The notes under the pieces were generated by a model, which saw only the letters and a program-made list of their open reading frames with translations, did no database searches and was not told the origin of the DNA. Positions 47,756 to 57,579 of a stretch of DNA of 64,000 bases are shown one piece after another (within the stretch, counting starts at the first letter, position 1; each line of letters begins with the position of its first letter). The DNA comes from Fragilariopsis cylindrus CCMP1102 (lineage: Eukaryota; Bacillariophyta; Bacillariophyceae; Bacillariales; Bacillariaceae), in NCBI GenBank assembly GCA_900095095.1, contig FMBT01000297.1, positions 372,001-436,000 of the forward strand, read 5' to 3'. The translations under genes and the position numbers were made by a program.

Positions 47756-48974
47756 CGTGATCATTATGAAGTCGCGATGACGACAATGACGTCAAAGACG
47801 AAGAAGATTCCCACCAAGACAAACACCCGCTACAGAAACTATGTCCACACGGTAAGGAAAATGGATCCAATAAAACTTCGTGACAAATCGGACACATCAA
47901 CTCACTTCGTAAGGTATCTAGATTCTGTGAAGAAACGACGGTACTATCATTACAAGCAGCGTTATTATCTGTTGTTGTTGTCGAGTTATTATTGGTGCTG
48001 GTCGTCGTCGCGGGATTATTTTTGTAGTAATCGAGGTGATCCTGTACGGACATTTCAATGCTAGTTTCTAATTTCCTACCCAAAATAGAAAATTTCAAAT
48101 CATTTAAGTTCACATTGTCATTCTCGTTATTGTTGCTGTTTGATTTCTTTCTCTTTTTCCGCGTTTTTGTATCGATTGTCTCTTTTTCTTCTTCTCCATA
48201 AATATCACTATCGTCGTCATTGTAAAGTGTTTTCCTTTCAGGTCTACGTCTTTTATTCGTTGCTTTGTTGTTAGTACTTGTAGTCGTATTAGTCTGCGAG
48301 GATGTCGTCAATTCTTTAGTTTCTTCTTCGCTCGCTCTACCATCGATTTGGATCTTTTGATTGAACTTTTTACTAGTCACCACTGATGGTACATTTGTTG
48401 TGATTTCTACTGACGTAGGATAGGAACTTTTGTCTTCACTACTTGTAGAGGAACTCGAAGATGACGACGAGGACGAGGACGAGGAAGAAGATGATGATGA
48501 CGATGATGACGATGATGACGACGAGGACGACGATGATGACGAGGACGACGATGAAGAGGAACTGCTGGAGGAAGAAGAATCACTGGAAGAATCGCCGCAG
48601 ACGACAACATCATTACTTTCGTCGTCCTGGTTGGGGTTTACTTGTACTGCTGGAGGAACAGACGATTTGGTTGTTAGAACATCCTCTTTCTTAACTTTTT
48701 TCGCCTTCTTCTTAATACCAATATTTTTCTTCTGCTGATTTAACGATGATGTGATATTGACTTTGTTACTTTGATTTCCTTGCTTCTCTGCACCACCGTC
48801 ACCACAATCACCCTCACCTCGTTTTATTGTCCCTGGTATACAATCAATGCATCGTGCCTTTGCATCACCTGTAGCTGCTCGTTTTAGTTGACGTTTAGAA
48901 AAATACTGAACCTCCTTCGTACTACGACTGCATCTACCGCATCGAAAGATAGGACTTTTATTATCATTCTTCAT
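46437..48974 (-). CDS. RING finger and PHD finger protein, probable E3 ubiquitin ligase
   Basis: Intact 845-residue single-exon protein. Near the N-terminus a CxxC pair and CIDC (RCGRCSRSTKEVQYFSKRQL .. ARCIDCIPG) form a small zinc-ribbon-like module. A run of more than 40 Ser (about 48420-48600) follows. The RING finger at about 47690-47930 is CPICHEVLLDPF .. CGHSFCSGCLSWW .. CPTC. The PHD finger at about 46660-46815 is CNLCGQGGELLICDGG .. SFHITCLG .. WICSSC. The C-terminus is acidic then basic (KQSKRERKVSKRR). RING plus PHD suggests a nuclear, chromatin-linked ubiquitin ligase in the style of UHRF or PHRF1, but no SRA or TTD domain is visible. Target unknown. Confidence 0.85.
48420..48600. 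repeat. Long Ser-coding repeat
   Basis: Mixed TCG/TCA/TCC/TCT codons encode the poly-Ser tract of the RING-PHD protein. Antisense frames show matching Asp/Glu or Arg/Thr runs, which are shadows. Confidence 0.9.
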
Positions 48975-49438
48975 GCTGTTTCTTGGTTAGTTTATCTGAT
49001 GTGTGAACCGTAATTGAAACTGTGTTTATGTGTTGTCGTTTATAATTACCGGTATTTTGTGATGAAGCAAACGATAAATCCAAAAAAGAAAAAGAAAATT
49101 TGTGGCTGATGGTTCCGTCGCCTACAAAAGGCGGCGCGCATTATATTTTCGACCCACTCGATTGAAACAAATCATTTTTTGCTTGGGCGACCTTGCGGGC
49201 GAGCACATGCAAAAATTCAAATCAAAGAATAAATACACTTTAAAAGCACTACTACAATTGACTTGTACTTGATTGTACAAGAATGAAGATGATGAAAACA
49301 GACACTACCACGGTACGTTATACTCATTTATTATCATAGATATATTATTTCCTTGAGGATTATTAGTTATCTATCAACGAAAACAAATTCCGCTCAGATA
49401 ATTAAGGTGTTCCGGCATTACTTCCGGTACGAAAAATA
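48975..49438. other. Divergent promoter region (RING-PHD / SKA1-like)
   Basis: No gene seen; a GGCGGCGCGC patch at about 49131-49140 is the only GC-rich element. Confidence 0.4.
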
Positions 49439-50832
49439 ATGAATCGCAGCAATATCAGCAATATCAGCAATGACGATAGCGGCAGCAATTATCGATATCA
49501 CCCAAAACAAAACAACGACGACGATGATGAGGATGATAATAAAAATGTTAATACTGGAATTCAGACAGATGACTTGTTAGACTTATTCTCAACAACTATG
49601 CATTCCTTAGCGGCCGATGCTGCTGCTATTCGACAAATCACCGACTTAGCCGAATTGACTGGGATCATCGTATCCGATAACAATGGAAATAAGAAGTATG
49701 GTAACAATAACAACGCCAACGATGAAGAAGAAAATGATAAAAGAGAATACGTCCAAGAATTGTGTAATCTTGATCGGTTGATTACAGGTGTAGAACAAAA
49801 GGTCATCGCATTAAGACAGATCATCAATGAAGAAAATTCTGCCCTGACAAAATTCGAAACAAATTTAAGAGATGAAGCTGATGAACAAGCTATTCTCATC
49901 GAGGATTTGATATCCGCTCTTGACCTTCAGCAGCAGCAGCAGCAGCAGGATAATAATATGTCATCGTCGTCGAATGATAGGGATGATGATAATCGGTTGC
50001 ATGCACGTCACCAAAAAAGTAGTGATAATGAGGATGAGGATGAGTGGCGGTACGGAAGATACGAAAATAACGATCAACGCCAACATCACTATCATGACAA
50101 AAAGCACATACAACTGTCAGAAGCAAGCAGCAATAGTTACAAAACAACAACACTAATAGAAAAGGAGTCTTGCAATCAAGAACAATGGGGAAGATGGGCA
50201 ATCAATCCTCCCCCCATCCGTCAAGAGGAGTTAATGGAAGTCGTATTAGCCATAACAATAACAACAGTAATCGTGGCCGTAACCGTAACGATTTATACAA
50301 ATTTTCATCATTATCTCCGGAGAAGATGAACAACGGATCTTGTTATGGCGATGATAACGATGAAGAACAGGAGGAGGAAGAAGAAGAATATCCATGTTTT
50401 GTGAAAGTTACCAAGTCAGAAATTCTAGAACAAACACCGTCATTTGGTGTACACCTATCTCGTTTTGATCTGAACGAAGCATTAGAAGAAATCGAACGCA
50501 TGGTTTGGAACAAAATATCCTTAGAACCCAAGAGTAGTATTCATAGTAATGGTAGTAGTCCTCCTTCCCATCTTTCATCCAATACACTACAACGACGATT
50601 CGATTACCTACGGCATCGACAACGTGGTCCTAATGCGAGTTCGGATAATGAAACTGAAGCACATGTGGGCCATCGATGGGTGTCAGAACAAGAACTACGT
50701 GAGAATTGTGCGTTTTTTCGTAGTGGAGAATCTACTGCCAGAGCAACATTACAGCTCTTATGTTCTCTGAAACGTCTCAAACAGGTACCAGGGAAAAACA
50801 GAGAAGTCACATATCTTTGTCTTTTCAGGTAG
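49439..50832 (+). CDS. SKA1: SKA1-like spindle and kinetochore-associated protein
   Basis: The C-terminal ~150 residues match the winged-helix microtubule-binding domain of Ska1: YPCFVKVTKSEILEQTP, SRFDLNEALEEIERMVWNKI, a linker, RFDYLRHRQR, then HRWVSEQELRENCAFF and TLQLLCSLKRLKQVPGKNRE. The N-terminal part has a helical segment (LLDLFSTTMHSLAADAAAIR) and a coiled coil (LITGVEQKVIALRQIINEEN), as Ska1 uses to trimerise with Ska2 and Ska3. A Gln tract and Asp/Asn-rich linker separate them. The frame changes once near 50207-50213 in a C-run. The SKA complex couples kinetochores to depolymerising microtubules. Assignment rests on pattern, not alignment. Confidence 0.65.
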
Positions 50833-51499
50833 TAGTTCCTTTACTATACTAATTCCTTACCGAAGTCAAACTTACTTGTATACTGCGTTTTGAGATAACA
50901 GAGCGCTCCGGCTATACTGTGGTTTATTAGTGGTGAGAGAAGGCAGAAGGCAGAAATCATTTATACATTGGTCTCATATCGAAGTGACTGTTACATGCAG
51001 TACAACGCATACGTTTACAATTACTCTTTCTGAGTATACGCTGTCTGCTATAAAATTAAATGCAACAGGAAGTACATTGAAGCTCAATCATTACATAGTG
51101 ACCCTTCTTTGAACTTAAGAAGTAATTATATTTGCTTGCTTAATATTTTCGACTATTTTATGATAATAATACAAGTAAGGGGAATTTTCCGTACATTGCA
51201 TTGTGCCTCACTACTGAAATCATTTTTGTTATCGTACAGAGCTGGATTAATATCTCTGTATCTTTCACTAAATCTTAACTAGCAAGTGCTGCGAAAACTT
51301 CTAGCTGTCGTTTCGCAATAGTTGCCTCGACGGTCATTATTCATCGAAATAATCTTACCAACACGTGGGAGTTGGAACTGCATTCAAGGAATACTCGACC
51401 TCGAAATTGAGGGCGATGCCTCCCTCTATACAAATTGTATTTGATCTCTTTGTGCGGCGAAATAATGGGATTTTTTGTAGCACGAAGTAATGGTTATTT
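50833..51499. other. Convergent intergenic region
   Basis: About 670 bp between the SKA1-like and MFS genes. No gene recognised. Confidence 0.4.
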
Positions 51500-53059
51500 C
51501 TATTCCTCGTCGTCTTCCTCCTCTTCTTCTTCGTCATTTCCGCTTTCACTTGGCTGGTTCAAACTCGTGGATATCGTCTCGTCCTCTTTGTCGACAAAAA
51601 ACCCTAGCAACAACAAAGGTCCCGTGGCAATAAGCTGCAGTACAGCCGTGAAACAAAAATTGAAGAGGATACCCTTTCTTTCAACCAAGATCCCTCCTAA
51701 CGCCGCTGAACCGGACCAGGAAAACATATTGACGGATTCTAGTGATGCCCATTTCCCCCGTTCTTCTTTTGGAACGTTGTCCATCAATATTGATTTGGTC
51801 AACGATTGTGGTGAGTTCATGAATGATGTACGCAATATCAATACTATACATACGACGGATCTAGGTAGTCCTAATTTGTACGAAACAACCATAGAAATCA
51901 TGAGAAGAATTCCGATCCATTTCATACAAACCGTCACCCGGCATCTACCGTACGTTCCTGCTAAGCGTTGTGCTTGCCTTCTGAAACCGACTTGGAGAAT
52001 AGAATTCATCATGTAGATTATTTGTACTGCAACAGGAGAAAGACCAAGATTGTCGTATAAAAAGATAGCAAAATACCTAATCGACATACCACTAGCCAAA
52101 CCAGATATTATATCCGAAGTAGCCACTAGAATAGGAACGATGCGTTTTCCTGGTAAGCAACACAAGGCTTTCGCCAGTCTCTCTTCGTTGTAAGTTTCAT
52201 CTTGATGTGTAACAGCAGTCCTAATGGCGTTACTATTACTGGATAATCGACCAGATCCCAGTTCTTCCGTTCTTGCACTTGCTTCTCTTACCTCTAATGA
52301 AACTAGGGACTCTTCCAATCCGTCGTTTTCTATTTCACCAAGATCATCACTTAAGAAACATAACAAAATGATACCTGGCAAAGATAGTACATTTCCAGCT
52401 AGCAATACCATCGAACAATCCTTTACCGTCCACTTATCTCCGAGCACTGCAAACATAATTAGTGCGATAGCTGGTCCGCACATATTTCCGAAATTTATTA
52501 TAATTGCTCGACGTGTAAAGTAGAAACTCCGTTCACCGTCTGGGATAGAATCACTAAAAAGTGCAGTAATGGCAGTATTGACAATACCCCAATGAATTCC
52601 CCAAAGGATAAGTGCCCCCACGAGCAACAAATATCCCGGATGTAAGGCTGCATATATCGTAGCACCGCAAGCTGCGGCACCAAAAAATGCACCAATCTTC
52701 AACAAGATATCTCGTCTATATTTGTCGGCTAGTATTCCTGTTGGAATACTTACACAAAGTTGTGATATTCCCATAGCAGCCGTAATAAATCCAATCGATT
52801 TTGGGTCGCCATCACGTAATAAAAATACTAATGTTGCTAGACAGTTTTGATTCCATACTCCACGACCACTAAATGCGAACCATGTGTACAAAAGAACAAA
52901 TGTAATATTCCTTGGAACTTCCTGTCGCTCATTAGTTGTTGTCTCGTCGTCGTCATCGTCGTTTTCTTCTTCTTCTCGCAATCGTTCGTTGGAAGAAAGT
53001 AGTGATTCTGACAAGGACAAATTATTTAGTTCATCGGCAATGCATTGTCGTGGTGGCAT
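51500..53059 (-). CDS. Major facilitator superfamily transporter
   Basis: Intact MFS protein of about 519 residues. The ATG at 53059 (MPPRQCIADELNN) is chosen; the upstream open frame lacks a Met. Eleven or twelve membrane helices are visible. The first cytosolic loop carries the MFS signature region GILADKYRRDILLKIG after FITAAMGISQLCVSIPT. A large central loop (EEN..LEESLVSLEVREASARTEE) divides two six-helix halves. The second half has SGMSIRYFAIFLYDNLGLSP and FMNSPQSLTKSILMDNVP. The N-terminus and C-terminus are acidic (Asp and Glu tracts). The substrate cannot be told; the pattern resembles uncharacterised plant and algal MFS proteins. Confidence 0.85.
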   Translation of the reverse strand: MPPRQCIADELNNLSLSESLLSSNERLREEEENDDDDDETTTNERQEVPRNITFVLLYTWFAFSGRGVWNQNCLATLVFLLRDGDPKSIGFITAAMGISQLCVSIPTGILADKYRRDILLKIGAFFGAAACGATIYAALHPGYLLLVGALILWGIHWGIVNTAITALFSDSIPDGERSFYFTRRAIIINFGNMCGPAIALIMFAVLGDKWTVKDCSMVLLAGNVLSLPGIILLCFLSDDLGEIENDGLEESLVSLEVREASARTEELGSGRLSSNSNAIRTAVTHQDETYNEERLAKALCCLPGKRIVPILVATSDIISGLASGMSIRYFAIFLYDNLGLSPVAVQIIYMMNSILQVGFRRQAQRLAGTYGRCRVTVCMKWIGILLMISMVVSYKLGLPRSVVCIVLILRTSFMNSPQSLTKSILMDNVPKEERGKWASLESVNMFSWSGSAALGGILVERKGILFNFCFTAVLQLIATGPLLLLGFFVDKEDETISTSLNQPSESGNDEEEEEEDDEE

Positions 53060-54530
53060 GATATAGCACGACGAACGACGGTTTGTAGATGCTCCTTGTT
53101 CTCCTCTGTCTATTTCAAATTTTGTTTTCTTTTTCTTCGTCCTTTTAAGTTGCGTTCGTATTGCTGACAAGATCGTGTGTTTATTTATTGTGTTTCGTGT
53201 TTCCGACTTTCCAACCTCGAAAAAAGAATTCAAAATATCATTAGTGACTGATTGAATCCCTAACCCTAAAATGATAAACAAGAAAAAATGAAGATGAGCT
53301 TACAGTAACGTTCGAGTCATCGTAAAATACGGTAAAGTATATAGAATACATTAAACATGGTAGCAAAAACATTTCAACTTTTTTATGAAATGATTGGCTG
53401 TGAGTCTGTCTACTCTAGTACAGTATGGAACTAGAGATAGTTTCAAGAAGTTATAATTTATTTAATACTGTAATAAAGTTGGGGTTTGATTTTTCTACTT
53501 GTGGACTTATTTCTTTTTTCGACGATTTGGTTTGCTGCTAGTAAAATTTAGTTAACTTCATAATATTTGCTATATTCTTCACATTTTTTTTAAATATGAA
53601 TGCCATATAAGAAAGGAATTCTTGCTGGGACTATGCATCTTCCATTGTAATTTATTGTCCGCAAGAAAACTTGAATCACTAGCTTGCATTAAATTTAAGA
53701 AAGGAAATGCAATGGGATCGATGTACGGGATGTATCCGTACAGAGATATCTTTTCCGGAAATGATGAAATAACGTTAGCGTTTGTGTTTTTATAAAGAGC
53801 ACACCTGATATAAAATGAATAAAAGTAGAAGTTAAAAAAGGAAAAATGAGTACCAGGACAACAAGATTGGAATGGAAGTTGCACATGTTTTTGTTTTTCT
53901 TCTTTTTCGGCTACCGATCTCAAAGATTAAACTTCCAATTTTATGGAAAATAGTTAGTAATCCATAGTCAAGTAAAAATCGGTTTTATCGTCATTGCCGA
54001 AAAACGTGAAGTAAGAACGAATGTACTAAAGCAAGCTTTTGAGAGCTATGATCGGACGGAACAATATAACAATCATCAGAACCACAGAGATGTTATCTCC
54101 ATAGGGTGTTCTAGCACCCATGTCGAGTTATATATAGAAAAGTTAAATCAAGTTTCATCATCACTTGATTGTTACTGTTTGTTTCGTCTGGCACGTCTCT
54201 CAAAGCTGCTGCAGTGCGCTATACAAAAACCCGTCTCAAATCTCATCTTGTATGCACATATTATCTGAAAGTTCAAAGAAAAACATGGACGTACCTTAAG
54301 GGAAGATACCTTTTACTCATACCACCGGCTGGTACTGTAGTAGAGTTTCAAATAGGGAGGAAAGATACAAACAGTTGATGATGTTTCTTGTTCTGGCCGT
54401 ACGACCGGCATACCCTCTCCAAAAAAAACATGTATAGAAGCATGGACGGAAGTCACCTTGCGTGGTTGTAGCACGGGTAAATCACATCATCTCAATCGTT
54501 ATTAATATTGTTAATTTACTGCTACTATAA
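53060..54530. other. 1.47 kb intergenic region with one doubtful ORF
   Basis: Includes the 5' leader of the MFS gene and the doubtful ORF listed next. A CCCTAACCCTAAA stretch occurs at 53258-53270 and one TACGGTA at 53328. No clear gene. Confidence 0.4.
53579..53923 (-). CDS. Doubtful hypothetical ORF
   Basis: Open frame of 114 codons. Its second half (ISLYGYIPYIDPIAFPFLNL then KLQWKMHSPSKNSFLIWHSY) has a protein-like composition, and a TATATCAG acceptor-like site precedes it near 53805. No family, no conserved motif and AT-rich codons; it may be an exon of an unrecognised gene or chance. Confidence 0.2.
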   Translation of the reverse strand: MRSVAEKEEKQKHVQLPFQSCCPGTHFSFFNFYFYSFYIRCALYKNTNANVISSFPEKISLYGYIPYIDPIAFPFLNLMQASDSSFLADNKLQWKMHSPSKNSFLIWHSYLKKM

Positions 54531-55373
54531 CTACGCAACAGCAAAAGAATCAATAACAGTTCCTTGTCCATTCCGTAATTGCATTAATGCTGATGCACGT
54601 TCACGAACAGCTGCTTGTATTATATCAAAAACAACACGACATCCAGCCATTGCCGCTTCTAATACACGATCCAACGTTTGAAAATTAGATATCCTTGCTT
54701 CACATTGACTCAATACTAATGTACCACGTTGGGGTAACATTGCACATGGTAAATGAACTGCACCACTTTTACTACCATGAGATGATGATTCTTCTTGACG
54801 ATTTAAATCAATTAATGTTGTATCACTTGATATATTGATTCCAGCAGAACATGCACATAATATATCCTTAATTGGTAATCCAGAATCAATTAAGGCAGCA
54901 GATGCAGCATTAATTGCACAACATAACCGGCCACCATCATCAGCCAGTATCACAATTGTGACTTGTATTCTTGATTTAGGAAATAATTGTAGTAGAAGTG
55001 TTGCTTCTAGGGATCGTTTAATTAGATGTGACATTTCAATAAATCGACGATCCGAATTTGGATTAGTTATTCGTCGATCACCACCACTCGATGCAAATGG
55101 TACACTTTTTATAATAACATCCACAATTGCTTGTGTCGGTAGTTCATCTGATCGTCGAATGCATGCAATTGGACCTCGAACTGTTGCCATTGCACATGTT
55201 AAACCCATTTCAACTAATGCAGAACCACCAGCAGTTTCAGAACTATTATCTGTACCGATGTTCGAAACTGGTCCAAGTTGGACTCTCATTCGTCGGATTT
55301 CATCAGGCTTACGTCCATCATTACGTAAATTTGATAATGCTAATAAATCCGTACGACGAATTGATGAACCCAT
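54531..55373 (-). CDS. RRP41: Exosome core subunit RRP41 (RNase PH fold)
   Basis: Subunit of the six-membered ring of the RNA exosome, which processes and degrades RNA 3' ends in nucleus and cytosol. 280 residues, one intact exon, a usual length for Rrp41/EXOSC4. Seen: the N-terminal NDGRKPDEIRRMRVQLGPVS, the RNase PH core GGSALVEMGLTCAMATVRGP, then RRFIEMSHLIKRSLEATLLL, and VTIVILADDGGRLCCAINAA with SAALIDSGLPIKDILCACSA. Eukaryotic exosome ring subunits generally lack phosphorolytic activity except in plants; the sequence alone does not decide this here. It diverges from the RsmH gene. Confidence 0.92.
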   Translation of the reverse strand: MGSSIRRTDLLALSNLRNDGRKPDEIRRMRVQLGPVSNIGTDNSSETAGGSALVEMGLTCAMATVRGPIACIRRSDELPTQAIVDVIIKSVPFASSGGDRRITNPNSDRRFIEMSHLIKRSLEATLLLQLFPKSRIQVTIVILADDGGRLCCAINAASAALIDSGLPIKDILCACSAGINISSDTTLIDLNRQEESSSHGSKSGAVHLPCAMLPQRGTLVLSQCEARISNFQTLDRVLEAAMAGCRVVFDIIQAAVRERASALMQLRNGQGTVIDSFAVA

Positions 55374-55808
55374 AATGTATTATATGTAGTCTAGCTCGCT
55401 AGTCTTCGTCGGTCTAGTTAATAGTAGTACCGTTCCAAAACATATCCCATTGGGCATTCTTATATGATCAATATCATTTTGTGTGGATGATGTGGGATGG
55501 ATTGTTTGCGTGTGTTCGAGTATAATTATATCAAGTAAGAGTTTTGGACGGTAAGATTTCATACTATTGCGATCTTTGACACAATCGAATAAAATGAATG
55601 GTCAAGCGAGAGACTTGTGATTTCCAGACATGGATAATGTCTGTCTGTCGTCAACGTAAAAAATACCATCAAAGAAACAAAAAATATTTTTTCAAAAGTA
55701 GTAGCTGCAATGGCGATACAACGACCATTTTTAACTGCTGAGCATAAGAAGAAGAGAAAAGAATCTATATTGTCATTCCCAACGTGACGACGACGACAAC
55801 GACGACGA
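55374..55808. other. Divergent promoter region (RRP41 / RsmH)
   Basis: 435 bp with no recognised gene or repeat. Confidence 0.4.
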
Positions 55809-57509
55809 ATGTCTACTACACGACTACCGTTACTGATTCGTCGATACTATCATCATCATAATCGTAGTCGTCGGCACTTTTATTGCACAACATCAACTAC
55901 AACAACATCGGCATCCATAATACCATCCAATTACAACTACAACTGCAGCAACTACAACTACAACGACGGAATCATTGACTTTAAACGACTCGGACGGAAG
56001 ATAATACGAGATACAATGACTGCAATAAAAACAATGAGAGATATTAATCGATCCACAACAACCCCGTCGTCATCGATAATGACATCATCATCGATAACGC
56101 CCCTAAAAAGAATGTTATTCGCATCGATGCCATTGTTCGCCATAATACCATCATCGTTATCATTATCATTTGGTGCATACCGTAAACAATGCGGTGGTAG
56201 CAGTATTACATTGAGGAGTGTTGATAGTAGTTATGGTCGTAGTACTACTACTTGTAGCACGGGCTTTCGATTATTTTCTTCCGAAAGTAATAATGATAAT
56301 AACGATGGTGATGATAATGACGACAAAGAAAACGAAAAAGGTAAATTTGCAACAGAATATCATGCACCTGTAATGGTTAATGAATGTATTGATGCACTCT
56401 TAAATTGTGAACGTGGTAGTGGAAGGATACGACATAAAAAATACAGTAATAATGATAAAGAAGGAGAACAAGAAGAGCAGGTTCCTTCTACTTCTACTTC
56501 TTCACCATTAATTTTTGTTGATGGGACACTTGGTGGTGGTGGACATTCTGCTGCATTACTACAAACTTTAAAAGGTGGTGATATTGTATTTGGATGTGAT
56601 ATTGATCCGAATGCATTAAATGAAGCATCAAAACGATTATCATATTATACAAATCATGATGGTATAGATCGTCCATTATTTGTTCCTGTACAATCTAATT
56701 TTGGTAATCTTGCAACAAAACTTCCAACTATTTTACATCCAATAACACAAAAATTAATACTATCAAAGGGAGTAGATGGGATTCTATTAGATTTGGGTGT
56801 ATCCTCACATCAAATCGATGTACCAGAGCGGGGTTTTAGTTTCATGAGAGATGGACCGTTAGACATGAGAATGGGAAGTGCGAGTGGTACTAATAATGAT
56901 AGTGATGATACAAGTAGTGTGAGTGATGTTGGTGGCTTAAAGGCAGCTGATATTTGTAATGAATTTGATGAAAAGGAACTTCAACGGATATTTAGTGTCT
57001 ATGGAGATGAACCAAAATCAAAGACTGTAGCAAAAGCGATTGTTAAAAATCGGCCACTATATACAACAGGAGAACTTGTTGATGCTATTGGGTCCGTAAT
57101 ACCTCAATTTGCTAAAAATAAACGACATGGTCGAACAGCAACTTGTGCAAGAGTATTCCAATCCCTACGGATTGTTGTTAATAATGAAGATGGTGTATTA
57201 TCACAAGTTTTATCGGATGTTTGTCCTACGTTACTTATTCCTGGTGGACGGTTAGTCGTTATGAGTTATCATAGTATGGAAGATCGTGCAACGAAACGTA
57301 TTATGAGAGATGGTTCACTAGAAAAGATCAGAAATGGACGACAACGAATAAATAATGATGAAAAGGATTTATATGGTAACTACAACGGCCCATCAAAACC
57401 CTTCAAACCGCTTAGTAAACGTCGGAAGGCAACCGAAGAAGAAACATCAAGAAATCCGAGAGCACGAAGTGCTATATTGAGAGTAGCAGAGCGACTAGAA
57501 GATTTTTAG
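55809..57509 (+). CDS. RSMH: rRNA (cytosine-N4)-methyltransferase RsmH/METTL15, organellar
   Basis: Class I methyltransferase that N4-methylates the small-subunit rRNA decoding-site cytosine (C1402 in E. coli 16S). Intact, 566 residues. Conserved blocks: EYHAPVMVNECIDALL, FVDGTLGGGGHSAALL (SAM loop), FGCDIDPNALNEASKRL, GILLDLGVSSHQIDVPERGF and FSFMRDGPLDMRM, KAADICNEFDEKELQRIF and GGRLVVMSYHSMEDR. The catalytic core starts near residue 185. The preceding ~180 residues are Arg/Ser/Thr-rich, beginning LLIRRYYHHHNRSRRHFY and ending GFRLFSSE, which suggests a mitochondrial presequence and a METTL15-like role; a plastid location is not excluded. Asn/Asp insertions are lineage-specific. Confidence 0.93.
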   Translation: MSTTRLPLLIRRYYHHHNRSRRHFYCTTSTTTTSASIIPSNYNYNCSNYNYNDGIIDFKRLGRKIIRDTMTAIKTMRDINRSTTTPSSSIMTSSSITPLKRMLFASMPLFAIIPSSLSLSFGAYRKQCGGSSITLRSVDSSYGRSTTTCSTGFRLFSSESNNDNNDGDDNDDKENEKGKFATEYHAPVMVNECIDALLNCERGSGRIRHKKYSNNDKEGEQEEQVPSTSTSSPLIFVDGTLGGGGHSAALLQTLKGGDIVFGCDIDPNALNEASKRLSYYTNHDGIDRPLFVPVQSNFGNLATKLPTILHPITQKLILSKGVDGILLDLGVSSHQIDVPERGFSFMRDGPLDMRMGSASGTNNDSDDTSSVSDVGGLKAADICNEFDEKELQRIFSVYGDEPKSKTVAKAIVKNRPLYTTGELVDAIGSVIPQFAKNKRHGRTATCARVFQSLRIVVNNEDGVLSQVLSDVCPTLLIPGGRLVVMSYHSMEDRATKRIMRDGSLEKIRNGRQRINNDEKDLYGNYNGPSKPFKPLSKRRKATEEETSRNPRARSAILRVAERLEDF

Positions 57510-57579
57510 TTCTAAAAGAACAACTTATACTTGAATCTTTCGATTTCATTACACATAGATTTCATTTTTGTTGAGACTT

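Noticed and set aside
48407-48738. Acidic and Arg/His-rich ORFs antisense to the RING-PHD protein
   Set aside because: They are the other frames of the poly-Ser codon run and have no conserved motif or independent start context.
53258-53270. CCCTAACCCTAAA as an interstitial telomere
   Set aside because: Only two units, in the leader of the MFS gene. Two units are expected by chance and prove nothing.
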